Below are positions 8,503 to 17,250 of a DNA stretch of 64,000 nt, in pieces (position 1 is the stretch's first letter; each line of letters opens with the position of its first letter). A model generated the notes under the pieces. The model was not told where the DNA came from. It saw only the letters and a program-made list of their open reading frames with translations, and ran no database searches. This DNA is from Micrococcales bacterium. GTDB taxonomy: Bacteria > Actinomycetota > Actinomycetes > S36-B12 > UBA10799. The stretch lies in NCBI GenBank assembly GCA_016703125.1, contig JADJCR010000001.1:186001-250000 (forward strand). Direction: 5' to 3'. The position numbers and the translations under genes were made by a program.

Positions 8503-9588
8503 TCAGAGCCCGACCGCGACCAGTCTGTCGTCGCCACTGCGCGGCTGGCCGCGGCCGTCGGTGTTGTTGGTCAGCAGCCACAGGCCGCCGGTCGGGCTTG
8601 CCACCACATCGCGGATCCGTCCCAGGTCCCCGTCGAACCACGCCTTCGGGTTCTCCGCGCGGGTGCCGTCCAGGGGCACTTCGTACAGGGCCTCCCCGCG
8701 CAGGGCGGCCACCCAGGCCGAACCGTCGACGATCGCCAACCCGCTGGGCGACGCGGTGGAGGTGGGGGACCAGGTTGCCTTGGGATTGGCCATGCCGGGG
8801 ACGTTGCAGTTGCCTTCACACCGTGGCCAGCCATAGTTGCCGCCGGGCTCGATGAGGTTGAGTTCATCGACATCGCTCTGCCCGAACTCGGTGGCCCACA
8901 GCCGGTCCTGGTCGTCCCAGGCCAGGCCTTGGACGTTGCGGTGGCCGTACGACCACACCGGCGAATCCGGTTCGGGATTACCCGGTGCGGGCCTGCCCCT
9001 GGGTGTGATCCGCAGGATCTTGCCGCCGAGCGAGGTGCGGTCCTGTGCCAGGTCCGGTTGCCCGGTCTCACCGGTCGTCACATACAGATACCCGTCCGGC
9101 CCGAACGCGATCCGACCGCCGTTGTGGATCTGGCCCTTGGGAATCCCCGTGAACACCGGGCGTTCATTGCTCAGATTCGAGCCGTCGAAGTCGAACGCCA
9201 CCACACGGTTGTCGACGGCGGAGGTGTAATAAGCGAACACGGTGTCCGGATCGGGGGACTGCACTGCCAGTCCCAGCAGTCCACCCTCTCCGCCAGGCAG
9301 GACTTCGGGCAGGTTGACGATGGCCTTGGCGGTGCCGTTCGCCAGCAGCAGGATTCGCGCGGTGTTCCGCTCGCTGATGAGGGCGCGGTCGCCGGACAGG
9401 GGAACCACACTCCACGGCGCCTGGAGGCCGGTGGCGACGTCACCGTCGAGGGTCGGCTCTGCCGCAGGTGTGGGCGTGACCGACGGAGTCGACGTCGGGC
9501 TCGCCGGTGTGACTGGGGCTGGACTGTCGTTCTGCCCGCAACCGGCCAGGACCAGCAGGGCCGCGATACACAGGGCGAGACGTTTCAC
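8503..9588 (-). CDS. PQQ-dependent sugar (glucose/sorbosone-type) dehydrogenase, lipoprotein
   Basis: This is a 361-residue exported protein with a lipoprotein signal (KRLALCIAALLVLAGC; the Cys would be lipidated), then a Pro/Thr/Ser linker to about residue 50, then a six-bladed beta-propeller of the soluble glucose/sorbosone dehydrogenase family. Recognisable blocks are GLQAPWSVVPL, ALISERNTARI, PGGEGGLLGLAVQ, HNGGRIAFGPDGYLYVTTGE, YGHRNVQGLAWD and FGQSDVDELNLIEPGGNYGWP. Family members oxidise aldoses with PQQ in the periplasm or at the outer membrane face. Whether this organism makes PQQ, and the sugar used, cannot be judged here. It stands alone, convergent with proS. Confidence 0.85.
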   Translation of the reverse strand: MKRLALCIAALLVLAGCGQNDSPAPVTPASPTSTPSVTPTPAAEPTLDGDVATGLQAPWSVVPLSGDRALISERNTARILLLANGTAKAIVNLPEVLPGGEGGLLGLAVQSPDPDTVFAYYTSAVDNRVVAFDFDGSNLSNERPVFTGIPKGQIHNGGRIAFGPDGYLYVTTGETGQPDLAQDRTSLGGKILRITPRGRPAPGNPEPDSPVWSYGHRNVQGLAWDDQDRLWATEFGQSDVDELNLIEPGGNYGWPRCEGNCNVPGMANPKATWSPTSTASPSGLAIVDGSAWVAALRGEALYEVPLDGTRAENPKAWFDGDLGRIRDVVASPTGGLWLLTNNTDGRGQPRSGDDRLVAVGL

Positions 9589-9634
9589 CTTTCCACCCTA
9601 GGTGCCGCCGCCGACCCCGTCAGAAGCACGGCGT

Positions 9635-10054
9635 TCAGGCCGGTGGGGTCAGATCCGCAGGCCAAGGGAAGGCCTGCGGCGCAGCGCCCCAGTCCTGGGC
9701 CGTCAGCGCAGAGCGCCGCACCGCGCGCACGGCCCACCTCCGGCGCGCCTCATCGGACTCCTCCGCGAGGAGTTGCACGAGCACCGGGATCAGTCTCAGC
9801 TCCACCGTCGCCAGCAACCGCCGGGCTGCGGCATCGGACCGCACCGTTCCGGGCAGCGTGTAGGCCGGGGCCGGTGGGTCGGGCTGTTCGCCATCGGACA
9901 GCAGCCACGCCCGCAACTGGTCGCGGTCGGTGCGGTGGTCGGCCAGCAGTGTCAGGGCGACGTCCTCGTCCGTGCTGATTCGGCCGCCAGCGCGGCCGTA
10001 CGCGTAGATCGCGGCGTACTGCCCGGACAGCGCCGCCTGAAGTGCCTGGCTCAC
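9635..10054 (-). CDS. Ferritin-like DUF4439 domain protein
   Basis: This is a 139-residue helical protein starting at GTG 10054, which overlaps the stop of the upstream lipoprotein gene (GTGA). The opening (SQALQAALSGQYAAIYAYG) and the later Glu/His-containing helices (LADHRTDRDQLRAWL; VELRLIPVLVQLLAEE) fit the DUF4439 ferritin-like fold common in actinobacteria next to rimP. The metal-ligand set seems incomplete compared with true ferritins, so catalysis is uncertain. Function is unknown; the partnership with the preceding lipoprotein is inferred from the overlap. Confidence 0.7.
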   Translation of the reverse strand: MSQALQAALSGQYAAIYAYGRAGGRISTDEDVALTLLADHRTDRDQLRAWLLSDGEQPDPPAPAYTLPGTVRSDAAARRLLATVELRLIPVLVQLLAEESDEARRRWAVRAVRRSALTAQDWGAAPQAFPWPADLTPPA

Positions 10055-10494
10055 AGGGCGTCCAGCGTTGCCACGTGCTGTGCCTCGGACGCTGCGATGA
10101 GGGCGAGGATCTGGGCCTGCTCGGCGTCGGTGGCGGCGACCGCGGCACGGGCGCGTGCTTTCGACGCCGCCACTTCCGCCCGGCGCAGTGCCCGGCGTCC
10201 GGGCGGTCTTTCGGTTGCGGCATCGGGTGTGGGTTCCGCGGTCCACCCGAGGGCCCGCAGGTGGGCGGCGTGGTCGTCGCGGATGCGCTGGTACTGCGCC
10301 TGGGCAGCGTTCCCAGCGGACCCCAGGGCGGCGTCGTACGCGGCGATGAGCTTCATCTCGGCGGCCTGCAGTTCATCCGGCGTGGGGGCCGGGGCCGTGG
10401 GCTGCGACCCAGGCTCATCAGTGCAGGCCGGCAGTGCGACCAGCGTCACGGTGGCGAGCATGCCCACCTGCAACACGTGGCGCCGGTCCGTCAT
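10051..10494 (-). CDS. Small exported lipoprotein, likely partner of the DUF4439 protein
   Basis: This is a 147-residue protein with an N-terminal RR, a hydrophobic segment and a lipobox ending VALPAC, so probably a lipoprotein and possibly Tat-exported. After a short Pro/Thr linker the mature part is almost entirely helical and Ala-rich (PDELQAAEMKLIAAYDAALG; IAASEAQHVATLDAL), which fits a four-helix ferritin-like bundle. It is translationally coupled to the downstream DUF4439 gene and divergent from rimP. No catalytic function can be assigned. Confidence 0.65.
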   Translation of the reverse strand: MTDRRHVLQVGMLATVTLVALPACTDEPGSQPTAPAPTPDELQAAEMKLIAAYDAALGSAGNAAQAQYQRIRDDHAAHLRALGWTAEPTPDAATERPPGRRALRRAEVAASKARARAAVAATDAEQAQILALIAASEAQHVATLDAL

Positions 10495-10544
10495 GAGCGG
10501 CAGCCTACGCGCGCGTACTGTGGGAGGGCAGCAGGGAGGCTCAC

Positions 10545-11009
10545 ATGTCGGATGAACGCGAGCAGCGCATCGCAGAGCTCGTCGAACCGATCGTGCGCGC
10601 CCAAGGCGCGGACCTCGAGTTCGTGTCGGTACGCCAAGCCGGTCGGCGTGGTGTGGTGCAGGTGGCCGTCGACACCGATGGCGGGGTCTCGCTGGATGCC
10701 ATAGCGGACTGTTCCCGGGGCATCTCCGAGGCGCTTGACGCGTCCGACGTGATGGGGGAGACGTCGTACACGCTGGAAGTGACGTCGCCGGGAGTGCACC
10801 GGCCGCTGACCCTGCCGCGGCACTGGCGGCGCGCTGCCACCCGATTCGTGAGGGTCACGATGCGCGACGGTGAGACATTCGAGGGGCGCATCGTCGGCAG
10901 TGACGAAACGTCCGTCCGCATCGAGGTGAACGGCTCGATCCGGGATGTGGAGTTCGACGGGGTGGGCAAAGCGGTTGTGCAGGTCGAGTTCCCGAAGGAG
11001 GCCGGCTGA
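10545..11009 (+). CDS. rimP: Ribosome maturation factor RimP
   Basis: RimP assists maturation of the 30S subunit. This 154-residue protein has the N-terminal alpha/beta domain (GADLEFVSVRQAGRRGVVQV; ISEALDASDVMGETSYTLEVTSPG condensed here as the family's VSSPG region) and a C-terminal SH3-like domain (about residues 95-150). The ATG at 10545 is preceded by GGGAGG at 8 bases, a strong ribosome binding site. Its stop overlaps the nusA start (TGATG). Confidence 0.95.
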   Translation: MSDEREQRIAELVEPIVRAQGADLEFVSVRQAGRRGVVQVAVDTDGGVSLDAIADCSRGISEALDASDVMGETSYTLEVTSPGVHRPLTLPRHWRRAATRFVRVTMRDGETFEGRIVGSDETSVRIEVNGSIRDVEFDGVGKAVVQVEFPKEAG

Positions 11010-11974
11010 TGGACATCGACATGACCGCGCTCAAGGCCGTTGTCGTGGACAAAGGACTGAGCCTGAAGACAGTCGTGACCAGCATCGAGCAGGCGCTGCT
11101 GGCCGCCTATCACCACACTGAGGGCCACAAGCAAGAGGCACGGGTGGAGCTGGACCTCAAGACCGGTCACGTCACGGTCTGGGCGGCTGAGATCGACGAG
11201 AACGGCGACACCGTTGGGGAGTACGACGACACCCCGGCGGACTTCGGGCGGATCGCGGCCACGGTGGCCAAACAGGTCCTCATGCAGCGGCTCCGGGAAG
11301 CCACCGACGACGTCACGTTCGAGGAGTTCTCGGCGCGGGAGGGCGATCTGGTGTCCGGGGTGATCCAGCAGGGCAAGGACCCCCGCCTGGTCTATGTGAA
11401 CCTCGGGTCGGTGGAGGGGGTCATCCCCCCAGCTGAGCAGGTCCCCACGGAGTCCTACCAGCACGGCGAGCGACTGCGCTGCTACGTGGTATCCGTGCGG
11501 CGGGGGATGAAGGGCGCGTCGGTGACGCTTTCGCGCACCCATCCGGAACTGGTGCGCAGGCTGTTCGCCATGGAGTCGCCCGAGGTCGCCGACGGCGTCG
11601 TCCAGATCGCGGCACTGGCGCGCGAGGCCGGCTACCGGACGAAGATCGCCGTTCGGGCGACATCGCCCCAGGTCAACGCCAAAGGTGCATGCATTGGTCC
11701 GATGGGTCAGCGGGTACGGGCGGTGACCTCCGAATTGCAGGGGGAGAAGATCGACATCGTCGACTTCGACGAGGATCCGTCGGCCTTCGTCGCCGCGGCG
11801 CTGTCCCCGGCGCGGGTGCTGAAGGTCGAGATCGTCGACGAGCGGGCCAGGGCGGCGCGGGTGGTCGTTCCCGACTACCAGTTGTCCCTGGCGATCGGCA
11901 AGGAAGGGCAGAACGCCCGGTTGGCGGCCCGGCTCACCGGGTGGCGGCTGGACATCCGCTCCGACACCGCGTAG
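11009..11974 (+). CDS. nusA: Transcription termination/antitermination factor NusA
   Basis: NusA binds RNA polymerase and nascent RNA and modulates pausing and termination. The 321 residues show an N-terminal domain (1-105), an S1 domain (about 110-180, with GDLVSGVIQQGKDPRLVYVN), and two KH domains (about 185-321, with GACIGPMGQRVRAV and AIGKEGQNARLAARLTGW). The acidic C-terminal repeats of E. coli NusA are absent, as is normal in actinobacteria. The ATG overlaps the rimP stop by one base. A second ATG four codons in (bases 11021-11023) is an alternative start. Confidence 0.96.
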   Translation: MDIDMTALKAVVVDKGLSLKTVVTSIEQALLAAYHHTEGHKQEARVELDLKTGHVTVWAAEIDENGDTVGEYDDTPADFGRIAATVAKQVLMQRLREATDDVTFEEFSAREGDLVSGVIQQGKDPRLVYVNLGSVEGVIPPAEQVPTESYQHGERLRCYVVSVRRGMKGASVTLSRTHPELVRRLFAMESPEVADGVVQIAALAREAGYRTKIAVRATSPQVNAKGACIGPMGQRVRAVTSELQGEKIDIVDFDEDPSAFVAAALSPARVLKVEIVDERARAARVVVPDYQLSLAIGKEGQNARLAARLTGWRLDIRSDTA

Positions 11975-12043
11975 CGCCGTTCGACTCGGCGGCTCGGCTG
12001 GCTGCGGGGGGATCACCGCTGCCGGCCAGGGTATGCACCTGTC

Positions 12044-13246
12044 ATGCATCTGTTGCGCGAGAAGTTGCGGACCAGTTACTGGCTGGTGCCCGCGCTGTGT
12101 CTGATCGCCGCGGTTCTGCTGTCGTCGGTCCTGGTGGCCGTGGACGAGGGCCTGCAGCGTCGAGGTGCCCAGTGGGCCTTCGCCGGGGGGCCGGAGAGTG
12201 CGCGTTCTCTGTTGAGCACCATCGCGACGTCGATGATGACTCTCACTGCTCTTGTCTTCTCCATCACGATGGTCGTTCTGCAGTTGGCCGGCAGTCAGTT
12301 CTCGCCGCGAGCCCTGCCGACCTTCCTCCGTGACCGCCAGAACCAGACGACCCTGGGTGTGTTCCTCGCCACGTATGTGTACGCCCTGCTCGCGCTGCGC
12401 CAGATCCGGGGGGCGGACGCGGTCACCAGCGCCTTCGTGCCGAGCATCACGATCACCGTGGCGTTCGTGCTCGTCGTGGTCTGTGTCGGCATGTTCGTCG
12501 CCTACATCCATCACATCGCCACGTCGATCCAGGTGGCGCAGATCGTCAGGCGGATCGAGGCCAAGAGCCGGGCGGTCATCGAGCGGGAGTACCCGTTGGC
12601 AGCCACCGGTGTTGACGACGAACCGGTGCCGTCTGCTCCGGCGGGCTGCGCCCTGCTCGGCTCCCTCCGTGCCGGCACCGTGGTCGCTGCTGACGTCCGG
12701 GGTGCGGTGGACCTGGCCACCGAACTGGACACCGTCGTGCATGTCCTGGCACGACCCGGGGATTTCGTGGCTGCCGGGCAGCCACTCGTCGCGTGCGAGA
12801 GGCCCGGGGATCACAGCGAACGACTTCTTCGTGTCGTGCAGGTCGCCGGTCGTCGGGATGAGAGCGACGATGCCACTTTCGGCCTGCAGCAATTGGTCGA
12901 CATCGCGGTGCGAGCCCTTTCGCCGGGGGTGAACGATCCGTCTACTGCTGTGGAGTGTCTGGACCGAACCCACGAACTTCTGCGTCAGCTGTCCGTGCGG
13001 CAGTACCCGCAGCAGGTCTTCGACGACCGCGACGGGCGATCGCGGGTGGTGTTCCCGCGGGTGACATGGGAGGAACATGTCGGTCTCGTGTTCGACGAGA
13101 TCCGGCTGTGGGGCCGCGACTCCCTGCGCGTCCGGCGCCGCCTGCAGGACATGCTCGACGATTTGCTGCGGGCGGCGCCGCCCGCCCGACGGAATGCCCT
13201 GCGCGAGCGGTTGCCGCTCTTCCAGGATGACCTGCGCATCGGCTGA
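12044..13246 (+). CDS. DUF2254 family integral membrane protein
   Basis: This is a 400-residue protein with four hydrophobic segments in the first 165 residues (about 14-36, 66-88, 104-126, 137-160) and a soluble C-terminal part. The block STIATSMMTLTALVFSITMV and the following QLAGSQFSPRALPTFL are characteristic of DUF2254. The soluble part contains RPGDFVAAGQPLV and DIAVRALSPGVNDPSTAVEC, also typical of the family. Function is unknown. It sits between nusA and ylxR, which are normally adjacent, so it interrupts a very conserved operon on the same strand. Confidence 0.85.
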   Translation: MHLLREKLRTSYWLVPALCLIAAVLLSSVLVAVDEGLQRRGAQWAFAGGPESARSLLSTIATSMMTLTALVFSITMVVLQLAGSQFSPRALPTFLRDRQNQTTLGVFLATYVYALLALRQIRGADAVTSAFVPSITITVAFVLVVVCVGMFVAYIHHIATSIQVAQIVRRIEAKSRAVIEREYPLAATGVDDEPVPSAPAGCALLGSLRAGTVVAADVRGAVDLATELDTVVHVLARPGDFVAAGQPLVACERPGDHSERLLRVVQVAGRRDESDDATFGLQQLVDIAVRALSPGVNDPSTAVECLDRTHELLRQLSVRQYPQQVFDDRDGRSRVVFPRVTWEEHVGLVFDEIRLWGRDSLRVRRRLQDMLDDLLRAAPPARRNALRERLPLFQDDLRIG

Positions 13247-13355
13247 CCCCGTTCCGGCCCGAGGCGGATCGGGGGTACTTGACCCCACCCGCTAGACTGA
13301 CAACAGGTCGCCATGGTGGCGATGTTCCCTGTCTGACACCTCTTAGGCGGGTCGC
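13247..13355 (+). promoter_or_regulatory. Possible promoter and hairpin ahead of ylxR-infB
   Basis: A TAGACT hexamer at 13293-13298 could be a -10 box; no good -35 is visible at the usual distance. TCGCCATGGTGGCGA (13307-13321) forms a short hairpin just downstream, in what would be the leader. With DUF2254 inserted after nusA, ylxR-infB may need its own promoter, and this is the only candidate I see. Confidence 0.25.
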
Positions 13356-13688
13356 GTGGCGCGAGGTCGGGTTCCGGCTCTGGCGGGCGGTCCGGTCCGG
13401 ACGTGTGTCGGCTGCCGGGAGCGGGCTCACCAGGGTGACCTGCTCAGGGTCGTTTCCGAGTCGGGCCGGTTGGTACCGGATCCGCGTCGGGAACGAACCG
13501 GTCGTGGTGCCTACGTACACCTCTCGCAGGAGTGCGTCTCTGCTGCCCTCGCCCGCAAGGCGTTCGGCAGGGCTCTGCGCACCGGGGGTGCACTGGATCC
13601 GCAGGATCTGATGCACGCACTGCAGCTTCTGACCGCACCGAACGTTGAGGAGCGTCGGGATGACAACCCGATGAACAGTCTGCGATGA
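13356..13688 (+). CDS. ylxR: YlxR (DUF448) RNA-binding protein
   Basis: This is a 110-residue basic protein of the YlxR/RnpM type. The hallmark PVRTCVGCRERA lies near the N-terminus, followed by LLRVV, GRGAYVHLSQECVSAAL and KAFGRALR. YlxR proteins lie between nusA and infB, and in Firmicutes one modulates RNase P activity. The GTG at 13356 is the first usable start, but its ribosome binding site is weak. It is followed by infB after 52 bases. Confidence 0.87.
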   Translation: MARGRVPALAGGPVRTCVGCRERAHQGDLLRVVSESGRLVPDPRRERTGRGAYVHLSQECVSAALARKAFGRALRTGGALDPQDLMHALQLLTAPNVEERRDDNPMNSLR

Positions 13689-13740
13689 AAGCGCCGACAC
13701 AACACTAGGTCCGGATTTCCCCGGGCCAGACAGGAGAGAA

Positions 13741-16506
13741 GTGGCCAAGGTCCGGGTCTATGAACTCGCCCGCGAGTTGGGCGTGGAGAGCAAGGAGCTC
13801 ATCCACCAACTCGCCGACATGGGAGAGTTCGTCAAGTCCGCGTCATCGACGATCGAGGCGCCGGTGGTGCGCCGTTTGCGGGACACAGTGAAAGCTGCCC
13901 CGTCCAAAGAGAAAGCCGAGCCCGTCGCCAAGAAGGCGGCTGCGCCGGCTGCCACACCTGCGCCGCCGAAGCCCACACCTGCGGCGCACAAGCCCGCGGC
14001 GACGCCGGCTGCGCCCTCCCCGGCAGCGCCCGCGCCCAAGCCGGAACCTGCCAAGCCCGCGACGGAACCCGCCGCCGCTCCACCTCCCACCCCGGGTCCC
14101 ACCCCAGGTCCGCGCCCCGCTCCCAAGCCAGGGCCGCGCCCCGGGAACAACCCGTTCGGCAGTCCGGCTCCCCGCCCGGGCAACAACCCGTTCGGCACGC
14201 CGGCTCCCCGCCCGGGCAACAACCCCTTCGGCACATCAGCGCCGGCCGCCCGTGGCGGTGTGCCTGGCGCCCCTCGTCCCAACCCGGGCATGATGCCTCC
14301 CCGTCCGCGACCGGCCCCCGCACGTCCGGGCCAGCGTCCGGGCGCTCCGGGTGGCCGTGGTCGACCGGGTGCCCCGGGTCGTCCTGGTGGTCCCGGCGGT
14401 GGCGGCTTCAACCGTCCCGGTGGTGCTCCCGGCAGCCGTCCGGGTGGTCCCGGCGGCGGTGGTCCCGGCGGTGGCGGCTTCAACCGTCCCGGTGGTGCAC
14501 CGGGCAGCCGTCCGGGTGGTCCCGGCGGTGGCGGGGGGCTCGGCCGCCCAGGTGGGCGTCCCGGTGGGGGCCCGGGTGGTCGACCGGGTGGGCCCGGTGG
14601 TCGCGGTCGCACGGGTGCGAAGAAGTCGCGCAAGAGCAAGCGCGCGAAGCGCCAGGAGTTCGACAACATGGAGGCCCCGACGATCGGCGGCGTGCGCATC
14701 CCGCGCGGCGACGGTCGCAAGGTGCGCCTTCCCCGCGGTGCCACGCTGACCGACTTCGCGGACAAGATCGACGCCAATCCCGGTTCGCTGGTTCAGGCTC
14801 TCATCGGTCTCGGTGAGATGGCCACTGCCACGCAGTCGCTGTCCGACGACACGTTGATGCTGCTCGGCGGCGAATTGAACTACAACGTCGAGGTCGTGTC
14901 CCCCGAGGACGAGGACCGCGAACTGCTCGAGAGCTTCAACCTCGAGTTCGGTGAGGACGAAGGCGGCGAGGAGGAGCTGGAACAGCGCCCGCCGGTGGTG
15001 ACCGTGATGGGTCACGTGGACCACGGAAAGACCAAGCTGCTCGACGCCGTCCGGCACACAAACCTCGTCGCGCGCGAGGCCGGTGGCATCACCCAGCACA
15101 TCGGTGCCTACCAGATCCAGACCCAGATCGACGGCAAGGGCCGCGCCATCACGTTCATCGACACCCCCGGCCACGAGGCGTTCACCGCCATGCGTGCCCG
15201 AGGGGCGAAGGTGACCGACATCGCGGTGCTGGTGGTGGCCGCCGACGACGGTGTGAAGCCGCAGACCATCGAGGCTCTGAACCACGCGCAGGCCGCAGGT
15301 GTGCCCATCGTGGTGGCGGTCAACAAGATCGACAAGGAGGGCGCCGACCCGCAAAAGGTACGCGGGCAGCTGACCGAGTACGGCCTGGTGGCTGAGGAGT
15401 TCGGCGGCGACACCATGTTCGTCGACGTATCGGCCAAGGCCGGTATCAACATCCAGGAACTGCTCGAGGCTGTGGTGCTGACCGCGGACGCGTCGCTGGA
15501 CCTGCGGGCCAACCCCGAGCAGGACTCGCAGGGCGTGGCGATCGAGGCGCACTTGGACAAGGGACGTGGCCCGGTTGCCACCGTCCTGGTCCAGCGCGGG
15601 ACGTTGCGGCCGGGCGAGAGTATCGTCATCGGGGAGGCGCACGGACGTGTGCGTGCCATGCTCGACGAGAACGGTGAACCCGTCGACGAGGCGCTGCCGT
15701 CGCGACCGGTCCAGGTGCTGGGTCTGACATCGGTGCCGGACGCAGGTGACACCTTCCTGGTGGTCTCTGAGGACCGCATCGCCCGCCAGATCGCCAACAT
15801 CCGGCAGGCGCGCGAGCGAAACGCCGAACTGGCCGCCCGCCGCGGCCGGCGCACTCTCGAGGACCTCCTGCAGGGCTTGGAGAAGGGCGAGACGACCACC
15901 CTCAACCTCATCATCAAGGGGGACGTCTCTGGTTCGGTCGAGGCGCTCGAGGATGCACTGCTCAAACTCGACGTGGGCGACGAGGTCGACTTGCGGGTCA
16001 TCCACCGCGGAGTGGGTGCCATCACGCAGAACGACGTCAACCTGGCGACGGTCGACAACGCGATCATCATCGGGTTCAACGTGCGCACCGCCGAGCGGGT
16101 GGCCGAACTTGCCGAGCGCGAGGGCGTGGACATCCGGTACCACTCGGTCATCTACGCGGCGATCGAAGAGGTCGAGCAAGCGCTCAAGGGCATGCTCAAG
16201 CCGATCTTCGAGGAGGCCGAACTCGGCCGTGCCGAGATCCGGGAGATCTTCCGCTCCAGCAAGGCCGGCAATATCGCCGGATGCCTGGTGCGGTCCGGGG
16301 TCATCCGGCGTAACGCGAAGGCACGGGTCATCCGGGACGGCGTGGTCGTGGCAGACAACCTCACGATCGAGTCGCTCAAGCGGTTCCGGGACGACGCGAC
16401 CGAGGTCAAGGACGGCTTCGAGTGTGGTATCGGACTGGGGTCGTTCAACGACATCAGGGTCGAGGACATCATCGAGACGTTCGAGATGCGGGAGAAGCCG
16501 CGCTAG
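13741..16506 (+). CDS. infB: Translation initiation factor IF-2
   Basis: IF-2 is the GTPase that places initiator tRNA on the 30S subunit and promotes subunit joining. The 921 residues comprise an IF2 N-terminal domain (1-55, KVRVYELARELGVESKEL), a long Pro/Ala then Gly/Arg-rich low-complexity linker (about 60-300), a second IF2_N-like segment (about 320-390), and the G domain with GHVDHGKT at 424-431, DTPGHEAF and NKIDKEG. Domains II-IV end at EMREKPR. The linker contains internal near-repeats of a Gly/Pro/Arg-rich motif (bases about 14390-14600), so its length probably varies between strains. The GTG start has AGGAGA upstream. Confidence 0.97.
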   Translation: MAKVRVYELARELGVESKELIHQLADMGEFVKSASSTIEAPVVRRLRDTVKAAPSKEKAEPVAKKAAAPAATPAPPKPTPAAHKPAATPAAPSPAAPAPKPEPAKPATEPAAAPPPTPGPTPGPRPAPKPGPRPGNNPFGSPAPRPGNNPFGTPAPRPGNNPFGTSAPAARGGVPGAPRPNPGMMPPRPRPAPARPGQRPGAPGGRGRPGAPGRPGGPGGGGFNRPGGAPGSRPGGPGGGGPGGGGFNRPGGAPGSRPGGPGGGGGLGRPGGRPGGGPGGRPGGPGGRGRTGAKKSRKSKRAKRQEFDNMEAPTIGGVRIPRGDGRKVRLPRGATLTDFADKIDANPGSLVQALIGLGEMATATQSLSDDTLMLLGGELNYNVEVVSPEDEDRELLESFNLEFGEDEGGEEELEQRPPVVTVMGHVDHGKTKLLDAVRHTNLVAREAGGITQHIGAYQIQTQIDGKGRAITFIDTPGHEAFTAMRARGAKVTDIAVLVVAADDGVKPQTIEALNHAQAAGVPIVVAVNKIDKEGADPQKVRGQLTEYGLVAEEFGGDTMFVDVSAKAGINIQELLEAVVLTADASLDLRANPEQDSQGVAIEAHLDKGRGPVATVLVQRGTLRPGESIVIGEAHGRVRAMLDENGEPVDEALPSRPVQVLGLTSVPDAGDTFLVVSEDRIARQIANIRQARERNAELAARRGRRTLEDLLQGLEKGETTTLNLIIKGDVSGSVEALEDALLKLDVGDEVDLRVIHRGVGAITQNDVNLATVDNAIIIGFNVRTAERVAELAEREGVDIRYHSVIYAAIEEVEQALKGMLKPIFEEAELGRAEIREIFRSSKAGNIAGCLVRSGVIRRNAKARVIRDGVVVADNLTIESLKRFRDDATEVKDGFECGIGLGSFNDIRVEDIIETFEMREKPR

Positions 16507-16515
16507 CGGCTCACG

Positions 16516-16812
16516 GTGTACGCCGGGGCCATGTCGGTGGACCTGCTGCTGGAGTCGCGGACGCGCAAGGAGAAGCGGTCGGTGGTTCGACCACTGCTGG
16601 CGCACCTGCGACGGGAGTACGCGGTGGCTTCCGCTGAGGCCGGGTACCTGGACCTGATGGGACGGACCCAGGTGGGCGTCGCAGTGGTGGCCGCGGACAT
16701 GGCGCACTGCCGCGACGTGCTCGACCGATGCGAACGCTGGCTGTCGGCGCAACCCCACGTGCAGATCGTGGAGGCGCGACGCACGTATGTGAGTGACGAG
16801 GAGACGCAATGA
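16516..16812 (+). CDS. DUF503 (YlxP-like) protein
   Basis: This is a 98-residue protein beginning MYAGAMSVDLLLESRTRKEK, the standard opening of DUF503 proteins that lie between infB and rbfA in Gram-positive bacteria. The RSVVRPLLAHLRREY and GVAVVAADMAHCRDVLDR blocks also match. Its function is unsettled, though position suggests a link to ribosome biogenesis. The gene overlaps rbfA by four bases (ATGA at 16809-16812). Confidence 0.88.
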   Translation: MYAGAMSVDLLLESRTRKEKRSVVRPLLAHLRREYAVASAEAGYLDLMGRTQVGVAVVAADMAHCRDVLDRCERWLSAQPHVQIVEARRTYVSDEETQ

Positions 16813-17234
16813 GCGAGCAGCGAGCAAGGCGACTGGCTGACCGGATCCAGGTCATCGTGGCCGAGATGCTGGAGCGACGGATCAAGGACCCGCGCCTGGG
16901 ATTCGTCACGGTCACCGACGTTCGCGTCACCGGTGACCTGCGCGAGGCCACGGTGTTCTACACAGTCCTGGGCGACCAGTTGGAGCGGGAGGCCACGGCT
17001 CAGGCCCTGGCCTCGGCCACGGGTCTGCTTCGCAGTGAAGTGGGCAAGCAGACCGGGATCAAGTTCACCCCGACGCTCGCCTTCGTGGCCGACGCGATCC
17101 CGGAGACCGCCGCCCACCTCGAGGACCTGCTGCGTGAGGCGCGGGAGCGTGACGCCGAGGTGGCAGGTTTGGCCTCCGGGGCAGCCTTCGCCGGTGACCC
17201 GGATCCGTACAAGAAGGACGAGGGCGAGGAGTAG
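16809..17234 (+). CDS. rbfA: Ribosome-binding factor A
   Basis: RbfA is a 30S assembly factor with a single KH-like domain. The 141 residues contain the family blocks RRLADRIQVIVAEML, IKDPRLGFVTVTDVRVTGDL and ATVFYTVLG. The C-terminal tail (DPYKKDEGEE) is acidic and disordered, as in other actinobacteria. The start overlaps the DUF503 stop. This is the last gene of the rimP-to-rbfA block; a repeat array follows. Confidence 0.95.
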   Translation: MSEQRARRLADRIQVIVAEMLERRIKDPRLGFVTVTDVRVTGDLREATVFYTVLGDQLEREATAQALASATGLLRSEVGKQTGIKFTPTLAFVADAIPETAAHLEDLLREARERDAEVAGLASGAAFAGDPDPYKKDEGEE

Positions 17235-17250
17235 GTCGCCAGGGCGTAGG

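Noticed and set aside
10541..13288. A 915-codon minus-strand frame covering rimP, nusA and DUF2254.
   Set aside because: It is an antisense shadow of three well-recognised plus-strand genes in high-GC DNA.
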